Part shown: in pieces, positions 26,318 to 35,395 of the stretch
Numbering within the stretch: the stretch's first letter is position 1
Layout: every line of letters starts with the position of its first letter
Made by a program: the position numbers and the translations under genes
Notes under the pieces: model-generated
What the model was told of the DNA's origin: nothing
Databases searched by the model: none
The model's input: the letters and a program-made list of their open reading frames with translations, nothing else
Assembly: GCA_021826965.1 (NCBI GenBank)
Contig: JAKAYA010000007.1
Location: 1 to 64,000, forward strand
Source of the DNA: Nitrospirota bacterium
Lineage (GTDB): Bacteria; Nitrospirota; Leptospirillia; Leptospirillales; Leptospirillaceae
Length of the DNA: 64,000 bases
Direction of reading: 5' to 3'

Positions 26318-27142
26318 TCAGGGAGCAGTTCCATGGGCAGGGGAAGAGATCATCCCGTCCAACGGGGACGATGCATTGGCATAAAGTTTTCGAGACATGC
26401 GACCCGCCAGGAAGGCGGCTCTTCCGGCCTCGACTCCCAGACGCATCGCGTGTGCCATCAGGACAGGGTCCTTCGCTTCCGCAATGGCCGTGTTCATAAG
26501 AACGCCTGCACAGCCCATCTCCATGGCAATGGCCGCGTCGGAAGCGGTTCCGACCCCCGCATCGACGATCACCGGCACGCCGACCGTTTCCTGGATGATC
26601 CGGATGTTGTAGGGGTTGCGGATACCCAGTCCGGAACCGATCGGAGCCGCGAGCGGCATCACGGCCGGGCAGCCGGCGTCTTCCAGCTTTTTCGCAATGA
26701 TCGGATCGTCACTGGTATAAGGGAACACGACAAAACCTTCCTTCACGAGAACCCGGGCGGCTTCGACGAGACCCACGACATCCGGGAAGAGGGTCCGGGG
26801 GTCACCAATCACCTCCAGCTTCACCATGTCGGAAATTCCTGCAGCCCGGGCCAGTCGGGCATACCTGAGGGCCTCCTCGACGGTATAACATCCCGCGGTG
26901 TTGGGAAGAATCTTGAAGTTGTCCGGCGGCAAATAGTCCAGAAGATTGGGCTCGTCCTTCCGAAGGATGTTGACGCGACGGACGGCGACCGTCACCACAT
27001 CCGCACCAGAGGCCAGAATAGCCTCACGCGTCTCTTCAAAAGACTTGTATTTCCCCGTTCCGACCCACAGTCGGGAACTGAATCGGATATTCCCGATCCG
27101 GAGGCTGTCTTCACGCTGGAGTTTCGCTGCCGATGTTTCCAT
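26318..27142 (-). CDS. thiG: Thiazole synthase
   Basis: A 274-residue TIM barrel making the thiazole phosphate of thiamine. [107 protein letters not shown] and [31 protein letters not shown] are ThiG signatures. It heads the run thiG-thiE-M23-thiD. ThiS, the sulfur carrier often next to ThiG, is not present here; the 250 bases upstream show no small ORF for it and no TPP riboswitch consensus. Confidence 0.95.
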   Translation of the reverse strand: METSAAKLQREDSLRIGNIRFSSRLWVGTGKYKSFEETREAILASGADVVTVAVRRVNILRKDEPNLLDYLPPDNFKILPNTAGCYTVEEALRYARLARAAGISDMVKLEVIGDPRTLFPDVVGLVEAARVLVKEGFVVFPYTSDDPIIAKKLEDAGCPAVMPLAAPIGSGLGIRNPYNIRIIQETVGVPVIVDAGVGTASDAAIAMEMGCAGVLMNTAIAEAKDPVLMAHAMRLGVEAGRAAFLAGRMSRKLYANASSPLDGMISSPAHGTAP

Positions 27143-27393
27143 TGCTCCATGTCCCCTTTCATGCCGTCCCGACAGGGACGGAAAATCCGTTCATCCGAGC
27201 TTTTATTTTACAGCCGTCCAGGGGAGCTCTACAAGGCCGGAGGTCCTTCCCGGAAAAACGGAGCCTGACCTGAGAAGATTCGGGTGATGGTCTGGAAGTC
27301 CGATCTGTATTAGAATGAACAGACAACCGATTCAAATGCCGTCTTCATCACCGACAGACATGAATAATTCAGGATCCAGGGGGCGCTGAACTC

Positions 27394-29316
27394 ATGGGCA
27401 AGGAACTCGAACCGAAATCCGGTGGAATGCTTCCTCTCTTCCATCCGCCGGAAGAAACCCTCCGGAATGCGCACGTTCAGGATTATGCCAGCGTTTACCG
27501 GGAGTCCATCGAGGATCCGTCCGGGTTCTGGGGCCGGATCGCCGCCGAACTCGAGTGGTACACCCCATGGACTTCGGTTGTCGACTGGGACCCGGAAACA
27601 TTCACGGGACGGTGGTTTTCCGGTGGCACAACCAACATTTCCCACAACGCCCTCGACCGGCATGTGGCCAAAGGCCACGGGAACAAAGTCGCCCTCATCT
27701 GGTCGGGAGACCGGTCGGAAGAGCGCGTCCTGACCTACGGCCAGCTTCTGGACGCCGTGGAGCGCCTTTGTCACGGATTCCTCTCCCTGGGACTGGAAAA
27801 AGGCGACCGTGTAGCCATTTTTCTTCCACCGACCCCCGAACAGGTGATCGCCATGCTGGCCTGTGCCAGGATGGGTCTTGTTCATTCTGTGGTTTTCTCA
27901 GGATTTTCCGAAGCCGCTCTCAAAAGCCGCATGGAAGACGCCCAGCCCAAGCTCCTGATCACAGCAGACGCCGGTTTTCGCCGAGGGAAGGAAATTCCCC
28001 TTTTACAGACGGCGCGAGCGGCCAGGAAGAAAATCCCCTCCCTTCAGCACACGCTGGTCGTCCGGCGAAAAGAACCCGGTCTCGCAGTCGATGCCGATTC
28101 TGGTGAAAAGGCTTACGACGAAGTTCTGGAAAGCCAACGGAAAAAGGGGCCTTTTCCTCCGGTTCCCATGGGGGCCGACGATCCCCTCTTCATTCTCTAC
28201 ACATCGGGAACGACCGGGAAACCGAAGGGCATTGTCCACGTCCAGCCTGGCTACATGGTTGGCACCTATCTCACGACCCGATGGGTATTCGATATCCGGG
28301 ATCAGGATGTTTATTTCTGCGTTGCCGATCCAGGCTGGATTACCGGACACAGCTATATCGTCTACGGCCCGCTCCTGAACCGGGCAACGGTTCTCCTCGC
28401 GGAAGGAGCCCCCGATTGGCCCAATCCGGGACGGTGGTGGAATCTGATCGAAAAATACCGGGTCACGGTCTTTTATTCGACACCCACGGCCGTTCGACTC
28501 CAGATGCGCCATGGGGAAAAATGGCCGGCCGGTCACGATCTTTCCTCTCTCCGCCTTCTGGGATCCGTCGGCGAACCCATCAACCCGGAAGCCTGGCTAT
28601 GGTTCCGGAAGGTGACCGGAGGAAATCTTCCCATCATGGACACCTGGTGGCAGACAGAAACCGGAATGCACATGATCACCCCCCTTCCGAGCACGCCCCT
28701 CGTCCCGGGATCCGCCACAAGACCCTTTCCCGGAATCGAAGTCGACATCGTGGACAAGAACGGCAACCCCGTTCCGGTCGGAGAAGACGGCCTGGTTGTC
28801 ATCAAGAAGCCTTGGCCTGCGATGTTCCGAACCGTCTTCAAGGATCCGGACCGATACCGGCAATACTGGACAGAAATTCCTGGCATGTATTTTTCGGGCG
28901 ATTCGGCCCGGCGCGACCAGTCCGGTCTTTTTCACCTCATCGGCCGGATCGACGACGTCATCAAGGTCGCCGGACACCGACTGGGCACCGCGGAAGTCGA
29001 AAGCGCACTCGTGTCGCATCCGGCAGTCGCCGAAGCCGCCGTTATCGGCAAACCGGATCCCCTGAAAGGAGAATGCCTGAAAGCGTTTGTCATCCTGCGC
29101 CAAGGACAAAAACCCGAAACGGAAGAAGGTCTCGACGCCCTTCGGAAAGAAATACGCCGGCACGTCCGGGATGAACTCGGAGCCATCGCACAGCCCGACG
29201 AAATCGACATCACAGACTGGCTCCCGAAAACCCGGAGCGGAAAAATCATGCGTCGGGTCCTTCGCGCGAAAGAACTTGGTCTCCCGGAAGGAGACACCTC
29301 GACACTGGAAGACTGA
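27394..29316 (+). CDS. acs: Acetyl-coenzyme A synthetase (AMP-forming)
   Basis: A 640-residue adenylate-forming enzyme making acetyl-CoA from acetate, ATP and CoA. SGGTTNISHNALDRH, the P-loop-like YTSGTTGKPKGIVHVQPGY, WWQTETGMHMITPLPSTPLVPGSATRPFPGIEVDIVD, YFSGDSARRDQSGLFHLIGRIDDVIKVAGHRLGTAEVES and the C-terminal LPKTRSGKIMRR (whose Lys is the usual acetylation site) are all present. It may assimilate or detoxify acetate, which is harmful to acidophiles. It is preceded by a roughly 250-base gap and followed after 27 bases by the glyoxalase fusion, likely cotranscribed. Confidence 0.93.
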   Translation: MGKELEPKSGGMLPLFHPPEETLRNAHVQDYASVYRESIEDPSGFWGRIAAELEWYTPWTSVVDWDPETFTGRWFSGGTTNISHNALDRHVAKGHGNKVALIWSGDRSEERVLTYGQLLDAVERLCHGFLSLGLEKGDRVAIFLPPTPEQVIAMLACARMGLVHSVVFSGFSEAALKSRMEDAQPKLLITADAGFRRGKEIPLLQTARAARKKIPSLQHTLVVRRKEPGLAVDADSGEKAYDEVLESQRKKGPFPPVPMGADDPLFILYTSGTTGKPKGIVHVQPGYMVGTYLTTRWVFDIRDQDVYFCVADPGWITGHSYIVYGPLLNRATVLLAEGAPDWPNPGRWWNLIEKYRVTVFYSTPTAVRLQMRHGEKWPAGHDLSSLRLLGSVGEPINPEAWLWFRKVTGGNLPIMDTWWQTETGMHMITPLPSTPLVPGSATRPFPGIEVDIVDKNGNPVPVGEDGLVVIKKPWPAMFRTVFKDPDRYRQYWTEIPGMYFSGDSARRDQSGLFHLIGRIDDVIKVAGHRLGTAEVESALVSHPAVAEAAVIGKPDPLKGECLKAFVILRQGQKPETEEGLDALRKEIRRHVRDELGAIAQPDEIDITDWLPKTRSGKIMRRVLRAKELGLPEGDTSTLED

Positions 29317-29343
29317 AAACACCTCTCTCAGGAAGGCCGTCCC

Positions 29344-30219
29344 ATGACCTCTTCAGACAAGCCCATGGTCAAAAAACTTCTTCATACCCGCATGCGCGTA
29401 AACGATCTGGACAGGACCGTCCGTTTTTACCGCGATATCCTGGGTCTGCGGGTCTCCCGCATGTTTACCTCTCCCAGGGGATCCCGGATCGCTTATCTCT
29501 GGATACCGGGATCGGACGCAGAACTCGAGATCACGGAATTTCCGGCCTCCGGTCCCGTCAATGTTCCGCCGGATCTGGTCCATCTTGCCTTCGAAGTCGC
29601 CAGCATGGACGAGACGATCGACCGACTGGCCTCCCTGAATGTACCGGTGACCGACGGCCCCACGAATACTGGACACAGCATTTTCGCTTTTATCGATGCT
29701 CCGGAAGGATACGAGATCGAACTGATCCAGGTCGTCCATTCTCCTCCCTCGCCGCCGGCACTGCCGGGAGGGGAAGAGCTGGAGCTCGGGTCCATCGGAC
29801 CCGACTCTTCTCCGGAAATCCTTTTGGAGCTCTCTGCAAGCCTCGACCGATGGGTCCGGGAAACGGTCGCAGGACATCCCGCCACTCCGTCCGAAGCCCT
29901 CCTCACCCTGTCGATGGACCCCGACCCTCTGGTGAGGGAAGTCGCGGCACAGAACCCGTTCCTTCCTGAAGAGGCCTTCCAGGTTCTCTCCCGCGATCCG
30001 AAAGAAGTCATACGATCGGTGCTGGCGAAAAACATTTCGTTGTCCGAGGAAATCGCCCGAACGCTTCTGTCGGATCCTTCGCCCTGGGTGCGCGAATCCC
30101 TGGCATGGAACGAGGCACTTCCGGCCGGCATTCTGGAAATCCTCCACAAAGACGAACACCCGGTGGTCCGGAGCGCCGCCACCTTTACCCTGTCGGAGAA
30201 AACCCGTCCGAAGAGCTGA
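29344..30219 (+). CDS. Glyoxalase I-like (VOC) domain fused to leucine-rich-repeat-variant (LRV) helices
   Basis: A 291-residue protein. Residues 10-135 form a VOC domain like lactoylglutathione lyase: KLLHTRMRVNDLDRTVRFYRDILGLRV, DAELEITEF, LVHLAFEV and APEGYEIELIQV, so the four expected metal ligands (His, Glu, His, Glu) are visible. After a Pro/Gly linker, residues about 160-285 carry roughly 24-residue repeats of the form (S/D)xDPxxxVRExxAxNPxLPEEAxxxL, which match LRV/HEAT-like helical repeats. Such repeats usually mediate protein contacts. The fusion is unusual. Detoxification of methylglyoxal is plausible. The 3' end overlaps the convergent CHAD gene by 35 bases. Confidence 0.75.
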   Translation: MTSSDKPMVKKLLHTRMRVNDLDRTVRFYRDILGLRVSRMFTSPRGSRIAYLWIPGSDAELEITEFPASGPVNVPPDLVHLAFEVASMDETIDRLASLNVPVTDGPTNTGHSIFAFIDAPEGYEIELIQVVHSPPSPPALPGGEELELGSIGPDSSPEILLELSASLDRWVRETVAGHPATPSEALLTLSMDPDPLVREVAAQNPFLPEEAFQVLSRDPKEVIRSVLAKNISLSEEIARTLLSDPSPWVRESLAWNEALPAGILEILHKDEHPVVRSAATFTLSEKTRPKS

Positions 30220-31138
30220 ACGGCCTGTTCTCCACCGGTGCCCACGGACGGGGCGCCTTCCGGTAACGTTCCAGCAGCTGTCCGACCTGCAGGTACAGAT
30301 GGCCGGAGACACCGGCATACCAGCCTACGAGAAGAGCCTGACGCCGTCCTTTCCTGCCGGAGCTCTCCAACACCCGGCACAAACGCTTGAAGCTCATATC
30401 GAGGTCATGCAGCCGGCCCAGGGAACGGTCCAGCTTTGCAAGAATCTGGTCCGATTCCCCGTCCGGAAGATCAGGGACGAGTTTCCGGGCCAGAGACCAG
30501 GATTCGTGAAGAACCCGAACAACCTTCCGCAGTCGGTGACGACCCTCTGCTCCAAGAACATCCCACCTTGCCGCAAAGCGTTCAAGGACCGCATCCCGAT
30601 CGGCGAGAAACGTCCGGAGACGGAAGAAAAACACGGACGAATCCCCGACGGGCTCTTTCCGGAAACTCTTCAGACGGCTTGGACAACCCGGGAAAGCACA
30701 TCTTTCGGCTTTCCGGAGAACACGCTCCAGCAACCGCCTTCGTCGCCGGTGGTCTTTCCCTTCCTCTCCCATTCGAGACAAAGGCGCGCACTTCCGGATA
30801 TCCGGAATTCTCCGGCACAACTGTCTCCATGCTTTTTCCCTCACGTCACGTTCCCGCCAGGGCCCCAGGACCGCATAGGCCTTTCCCAATACGGCGAGAT
30901 CTTTCCGGCTGGATCGGCTCAGGCATCCGGCAAATCCGATAAAAATTCCGATCCGGATCCGCCTTCTGAACGATCGTCGGACTTCATGAAGAGCTTTGGG
31001 GCCATGAGATTTCCGGATCATTTCCCGGACCGATCGCTCTTCCTCTTCCCAAAAATGTCCAAGGATTTCGACAATACGACTTGCGTCTACCCTGGACTTT
31101 TCTCCCCCAGATAAACGCTGTCCGACTTTTTCGACCAT
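30185..31138 (-). CDS. CHAD-domain protein
   Basis: A 317-residue Arg/His-rich helical protein. ALHEVRRSFRRRIRIGIF, HRLRKVVRVLHESWSLARKLVPDLP and LDRSLGRLHDLDMSFKRLCRVL match the duplicated conserved histidine helices of the CHAD family, which bind polyphosphate and often accompany CYTH triphosphatases; no CYTH gene is present. The track start at 31192 is a GTG without a usable ribosome site. The ATG at 31138 has GAGG eight bases upstream. It is convergent with the glyoxalase fusion and divergent from the glycosyltransferase gene. Confidence 0.75.
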   Translation of the reverse strand: MVEKVGQRLSGGEKSRVDASRIVEILGHFWEEEERSVREMIRKSHGPKALHEVRRSFRRRIRIGIFIGFAGCLSRSSRKDLAVLGKAYAVLGPWRERDVREKAWRQLCRRIPDIRKCAPLSRMGEEGKDHRRRRRLLERVLRKAERCAFPGCPSRLKSFRKEPVGDSSVFFFRLRTFLADRDAVLERFAARWDVLGAEGRHRLRKVVRVLHESWSLARKLVPDLPDGESDQILAKLDRSLGRLHDLDMSFKRLCRVLESSGRKGRRQALLVGWYAGVSGHLYLQVGQLLERYRKAPRPWAPVENRPFSSSDGFSPTG

Positions 31139-31261
31139 TACGGCGACCTCATCCGAACTTATCTCCTGATATTGCCTTGACCTTGCCGTCACAACCTTTA
31201 CCGGAGAATGGAGCGAAAATATCCGCCTCTGCCCTTCCCGTCACCAGGAGGAGGTCCATCG

Positions 31262-32389
31262 ATGATCACACTCTTTCACGCATCCGCCGGACAGGGTCAT
31301 CAGAAAGCGGCCGAAGCCCTTCATAAAGCACTCCTCTTTCAAGGATACCCCTGTCCGGACCCGGTCGATACCCTGGATCTGGTGAGACCCGCTTTTCGTC
31401 GTCTTTACCGGGACGGATATCATTTTCTCGCCAAAAGAAACCCGCGTCTCCTCGAAATCCTTTACCGAAAGACCGATTCCCCCTCACGAAACGGCCTCTT
31501 CCATTCCGGACGCATGAAAGTCCAGAAACATCTGGCTCCCGGGTTTTATCCGGCTCTCCGATCCCGATGCCCGGACGTGATCGTCTGCACCCACTTCCTA
31601 CCTCTGGAACTTCTCTGGAAAAAAACCGCCCGACCGGATCCCCGGTCCATCATCGTCGCCGTCCTGACGGATCTCTTGCCTCACGGGCTCTGGATCCATC
31701 CACATGTGGATCACTATGTGGTTCCGACGGAAGAAGCCCGGCATGAGCTTCTCCGGGAGGGGATCCGACCGGAATCCATTCACGTTATGGGCATCCCGGT
31801 GGACCCGCGTTTCACCCGGAGACATCCCGCCGCAGAAACCCGCCGGAATCTGGGCCTTCCGGAAAAACCCACCCTGCTTGTTTTGTCCGGAGGATTCGGA
31901 ACCGCTCCACTGAGTCGGGTTCTCGGCTCGTTTCGGTCTGTCACCGGTGATATATCGCTCATTCTGGTGGCCGGACGAAACAAGCCCCTTCAGCAAGCCC
32001 TCGAGTCCCGAAAAAACGACTTTCCCTTTCCGGTACGGATCATGGGGTTTGTTGACAACCTCTCCGAATGGATGGACGCATCGGATGCCGTTCTGACAAA
32101 ACCCGGAGGATTGACGATTTCGGAAGTTGTATCCAAAGCCATTCCCCTGATCCTTCTGCCACCTCAGGGCGGGCAGGAAAGGCGAAACAGAGACTACCTC
32201 GTTTCCAATGGAGCTGCCGTGTCCACAGATCTGTTCCACGCCGGGAGGACGTCGGTCAACATTCTGGAAGACCCGGAAAGATGTCTGGGCCTGATCCGAT
32301 CCTGTCGACGGATCGCCTGGCCCCATGCTGCCGAATCGATTTCCTCCTTCCTCATCGAGCTTGACCGTTCAGACAGGAGGCTGCCTTGA
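31262..32389 (+). CDS. MGDG synthase/UgtP-like family 28 glycosyltransferase
   Basis: A 375-residue GT-B protein. The N-terminus ITLFHASAGQGHQKAAEALHKAL is the glycine-rich GxGH loop of MurG and diacylglycerol glycosyltransferases. FRRLYRDGYHFLAKRNP and HVDHYVVPTEEARHELLREGI resemble MGDG synthase/UgtP, and GFVDNLSEWMDASDAVLTKPGGLTISEVVSKAIPLILL is the sugar-nucleotide-binding half. It would transfer a hexose to a lipid acceptor at the membrane. The ATG at 31262 follows GGAGGAGG. Its stop overlaps the TTG start of the LpxH-like gene, so the two likely act in one lipid pathway. The acceptor is not predictable. Confidence 0.8.
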   Translation: MITLFHASAGQGHQKAAEALHKALLFQGYPCPDPVDTLDLVRPAFRRLYRDGYHFLAKRNPRLLEILYRKTDSPSRNGLFHSGRMKVQKHLAPGFYPALRSRCPDVIVCTHFLPLELLWKKTARPDPRSIIVAVLTDLLPHGLWIHPHVDHYVVPTEEARHELLREGIRPESIHVMGIPVDPRFTRRHPAAETRRNLGLPEKPTLLVLSGGFGTAPLSRVLGSFRSVTGDISLILVAGRNKPLQQALESRKNDFPFPVRIMGFVDNLSEWMDASDAVLTKPGGLTISEVVSKAIPLILLPPQGGQERRNRDYLVSNGAAVSTDLFHAGRTSVNILEDPERCLGLIRSCRRIAWPHAAESISSFLIELDRSDRRLP

Positions 32390-33321
32390 AATACAGGACC
32401 ATCTGGATTTCCGACATTCATCTCGGCACACGGGGTTGCCAGGCCGAGCGTCTGCTCCATTTTCTCCGGAATACCGAATCCGAGACCCTCTTTCTGGTCG
32501 GAGACATCATTGACTTCTGGGCCCTGAAGCGATCCTGGTACTGGCCGGAAAGCCACAACACCATCGTCCAGAAAATTCTCCGAAAAGCCCGTCATGGAAC
32601 CCGCGTTGTCTACCTCGAAGGCAATCACGACCCCATCCGAAAATTACTGGACTTTTTCCTGGACAACCCTTTCCCTTTTTTCGGAAACATTCACATCCTC
32701 AAGGAAGCCGTCCACACGACCCGGGACGGGCGTTGCTTCCTGGTCCTGCACGGTGACCGATTCGACGCGCTCATCCGGTGCGCTCCCCTTCTGGTCCACC
32801 TGGGAGACAAAGGATACGATCTCCTTGTTCGGGCGAACCGGACCCTCCATTCGTTTCTGTCGCACATCGGGATCCGGTCGGAATGGTCCCTGTCCCGGAC
32901 CGTCAAGAGCTCTGTCAAATCCGTGCTGGCTTATATCGAAAGCTTCGAATCCCAGATCGCCCGGGAAGTTCAATCGATGGGACTGGACGGAGCTGTCTGC
33001 GGACATATCCATAAACCGGCCATCAAAATGTTCGATTCCATCGTCTACCACAACGACGGAGACTGGGTGGAAAGCTGCACCGCTCTCGTGGAACACCAGG
33101 ACGGCAGAATGGAGCTGGTGAACTGGCATCAGCCCGAAATATTGTCCGGAACGGATCCTCCGAACGGCCTTTCCCTCCTGATGCCGGCGGAAGAGCAAGA
33201 GGAAAGAACTTTCCAGGCTGTGGCGACCTTCAGGAAGACGGACGGAGATTGGGGTCGTGACGAAGAAAAAACGTCCAGTAGAGAAAGAGGTAAGATCCTT
33301 GCAGAAAGGCCCCCAGGATAA
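32386..33321 (+). CDS. LpxH-like metallophosphoesterase (UDP-2,3-diacylglucosamine diphosphatase family)
   Basis: A 311-residue calcineurin-type phosphoesterase with the full metal motif set: ISDIHLG, VGDIIDFW, EGNHD, VLHGDRFD and GHIHKP. These match LpxH-type pyrophosphatases, which release lipid X from UDP-2,3-diacylglucosamine in lipid A synthesis; RTLHSFLSHIGIRSEWSLSRTVKSSVKSVLAYIESFE resembles the LpxH2 subgroup lid. The start is TTG after AGGAGG, overlapping the glycosyltransferase stop. The last 40 residues, rich in Arg/Glu, overlap the convergent MFS gene by 92 bases and extend past the usual family end. Confidence 0.8.
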   Translation: MKYRTIWISDIHLGTRGCQAERLLHFLRNTESETLFLVGDIIDFWALKRSWYWPESHNTIVQKILRKARHGTRVVYLEGNHDPIRKLLDFFLDNPFPFFGNIHILKEAVHTTRDGRCFLVLHGDRFDALIRCAPLLVHLGDKGYDLLVRANRTLHSFLSHIGIRSEWSLSRTVKSSVKSVLAYIESFESQIAREVQSMGLDGAVCGHIHKPAIKMFDSIVYHNDGDWVESCTALVEHQDGRMELVNWHQPEILSGTDPPNGLSLLMPAEEQEERTFQAVATFRKTDGDWGRDEEKTSSRERGKILAERPPG

Positions 33322-34492
33322 AAGGCCACCGGATATGTCCCGAATGAAAAAGGGCCCCTGAAAGATAAGGTCCGACAGCCATGGGCAGCTGGGTCGAGAC
33401 AATATGGATGGTTCCGGCGAGACCATGTCGTTTCTGGCCGACCAGATTGAGGCTCAGGGACTGTCTCGATCCCACGGACCCCTGATTGAAGACCGACCGA
33501 AGAACGTAGAGGAAAAACGCAACGATAAAATTCGGCGAAAAAGGAAGAAGCATGAGCATCAAGAGACCCACCCCCCGCGTCAGGAGGACGGATCGGACGA
33601 CCCCGAGCACGAACGAGAGGCGTGCGATCAAAAAGGAAGAAACGGCGATCAGAAGATAATTGACAGCGAATAAGGCGCCCAGACTTTGGGGTCCTCGCCC
33701 GAACCGGACGCTGAACCACCAGGCCAGAAGAGGAAAAAAGAGCCCGATGCCCAGACCGTTGAGTGCGTTGGCCAAAACCAGTTTTTTCAATAAACGATTT
33801 TCTTCTTCCCGAGAGCGACAGATTCCGGCGCTTTCTTCCTCTTCCAGGAGAGGCGGAGCGGGAGAGCGGGAGACCAGAACACAGGAAAGAAATAGGACGA
33901 GAGAGAAAACGGGAAATGCTGGGCGATACAGGGAGGGACCGGTTACAGGACCTGCCAGCACGTTCGGAAACATTCCCAACAAGGCGCCGATCCCGATCCC
34001 TGCAAATCCGGCGCTGTTACTGAAACTGTAAAGCTCGCCGCGTTTTTCCGGGCGGACCATTCTTCCGAGCCATGCGAGCTCGACTGGAGAAAACGGTCCT
34101 GAAGCCGCTCCGGCACCGATCCCGAAACCGCAGAGCAGGGCACATACCCACAGGACGGCTGTCGAACCGGAAAACCAGGGGCCCAGAGAAATGATCCCCT
34201 GTAAAAGGCCGATGGTGAGAAGGACCGGACGCGGTCCAAGCCGGTCGACCAGAGGGCCGGTCAAGAGGATCAGGACGATCTGGGAAAAAATGCCGGCCGT
34301 AAAGAGCGCTCCCAACTGGACGGCTGTCCAGCCGAGAGCGCGAAGGTACAAGGTAAAATCGACAAGCAGTATCCCCTGGGCAACGCTTCTGAGACATCTC
34401 GCCGCGATCAGGGGACGGGCGATTGCAATCAACCCGGTTGGCCGGGCAGCATCGGGTTCCGCCAAGCTGTCCCGCGCGTGTCGTCCACCCAA
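33230..34492 (-). CDS. Major facilitator superfamily transporter
   Basis: A 420-residue polytopic protein with about 12 hydrophobic segments arranged 6+6, separated by a charged central loop (PPLLEEEESAGICRSREEENRLLKK). The loop GPLVDRLGPRPVLL between helices 2 and 3 is the MFS motif A. The substrate is not predictable. It starts at a TTG with a weak ribosome site, so the exact start is uncertain. The C-terminal end overlaps the convergent LpxH-like gene by 92 bases, and the dienelactone hydrolase gene ends seven bases upstream of it. Confidence 0.85.
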   Translation of the reverse strand: MGGRHARDSLAEPDAARPTGLIAIARPLIAARCLRSVAQGILLVDFTLYLRALGWTAVQLGALFTAGIFSQIVLILLTGPLVDRLGPRPVLLTIGLLQGIISLGPWFSGSTAVLWVCALLCGFGIGAGAASGPFSPVELAWLGRMVRPEKRGELYSFSNSAGFAGIGIGALLGMFPNVLAGPVTGPSLYRPAFPVFSLVLFLSCVLVSRSPAPPLLEEEESAGICRSREEENRLLKKLVLANALNGLGIGLFFPLLAWWFSVRFGRGPQSLGALFAVNYLLIAVSSFLIARLSFVLGVVRSVLLTRGVGLLMLMLLPFSPNFIVAFFLYVLRSVFNQGSVGSRQSLSLNLVGQKRHGLAGTIHIVSTQLPMAVGPYLSGALFHSGHIRWPFILGAFLQGSYLFLYWTFFLRHDPNLRPSS

Positions 34493-34499
34493 AACACTT

Positions 34500-35279
34500 T
34501 CACTTTCCGGGGCTCTTCAGATGTTCTTTCAGGAAGAATGTGGCGAGATGCCACGCCGGCATGGCCGCGGCCTCCCGATACGAACTCCGCTGCCAGCAGG
34601 AAAACCCGTGGGGAGCTTCAGGATAAACGGCCATGAGGTACGTCTTGTCGAGCGAACTCAGCGTCCGGGCGATCCGGCCGTGTTCGTCGGCCGGAATCGA
34701 TTCATCCTTCGAACCATACAACAAGAGAATCGGAGACGTCAGACGTCCGGATCCGGACAGGACTTCCTTTCGCCCCAGTCCGTCGAGACCTTCGTGACCG
34801 ATGGAACCCCCATAATAGGAAACACCCGCCCTGAAGCGGTCGGGAAATGTCGTCAGGGACAGGAACGTCAGTCTTCCTCCCATGCAAAAACCCATGGCGC
34901 CGATACGGTCTTTTCGAACATCACCCTGTTTTTCGAGCCAGTCCAGGGTCTGCCGGGTCTGTTCCATGACGGCGTCATCCTTCAGTCGGGACAGATGTCC
35001 GATTGCATTTGAGAAGTCCGAGTATTCATAGGTTTTGCCTTCATAAATATCAGGAGCCACCGCCAGAAATCCTTCCGCCGCCAGAAGACGGAGAATATCG
35101 CGGATGTATCCGTTCAGACCGAAGGCTTCCATGAACACGACCATCGCCGGATGGGGTCCCGGGCCTTTTGGCCGGGCAAAAGCTCCTCCCAACGACGAAG
35201 ACAGCTGGCATTCCTCTGTCGAAATTCCGGAAAGGTCCGATGAATGGAAAAAACCGGGTATCTGGTGTGTGTCTGTCAT
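34500..35279 (-). CDS. Dienelactone hydrolase-family alpha/beta hydrolase
   Basis: A 259-residue hydrolase. The nucleophile elbow is GFCMGG (Cys), with the acid in YGSKDESIPADEHG and the histidine in PEAPHGFSC, the Cys-Asp-His triad of dienelactone hydrolases. VVFMEAFGLNGYIRDILRLLAAEGFLAVAPDIY is the family's N-terminal half. Natural substrates are often unknown outside aromatic degradation clusters, and none is present here. The ATG at 35279 follows AGGAGG at eight bases. A structured RNA ending in a terminator lies directly upstream on the same strand and may control it. Confidence 0.85.
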   Translation of the reverse strand: MTDTHQIPGFFHSSDLSGISTEECQLSSSLGGAFARPKGPGPHPAMVVFMEAFGLNGYIRDILRLLAAEGFLAVAPDIYEGKTYEYSDFSNAIGHLSRLKDDAVMEQTRQTLDWLEKQGDVRKDRIGAMGFCMGGRLTFLSLTTFPDRFRAGVSYYGGSIGHEGLDGLGRKEVLSGSGRLTSPILLLYGSKDESIPADEHGRIARTLSSLDKTYLMAVYPEAPHGFSCWQRSSYREAAAMPAWHLATFFLKEHLKSPGK

Positions 35280-35364
35280 GCGTATGCCCTCCTGAGTCAT
35301 GTCTCGTTCTTGTGGCTTTTCCTGACTATTTTAACAACCCGACACGCCCTGTGCATCCCGATCG

Positions 35365-35395
35365 AAAAAACAAAAGACGGGGGAGAATCCCCCGT
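35365..35395 (-). terminator. Intrinsic terminator ending the structured intergenic RNA
   Basis: On the minus strand the stem ACGGGGGA / TCCCCCGT with a three-base loop is followed by CTTTTGTTTTTT. It lies 86 bases upstream of the dienelactone hydrolase start and about 305 bases beyond the stop of the PQQ-like gene, so it closes a non-coding transcript rather than sitting right after a gene. Confidence 0.85.

Noticed and set aside
27143-27393. TPP riboswitch upstream of thiG, or a thiS gene
   Set aside because: I checked both strands for the conserved CTGAGA and ACCTGATC-type segments and for a small carrier ORF ending in Gly-Gly; none is convincing.
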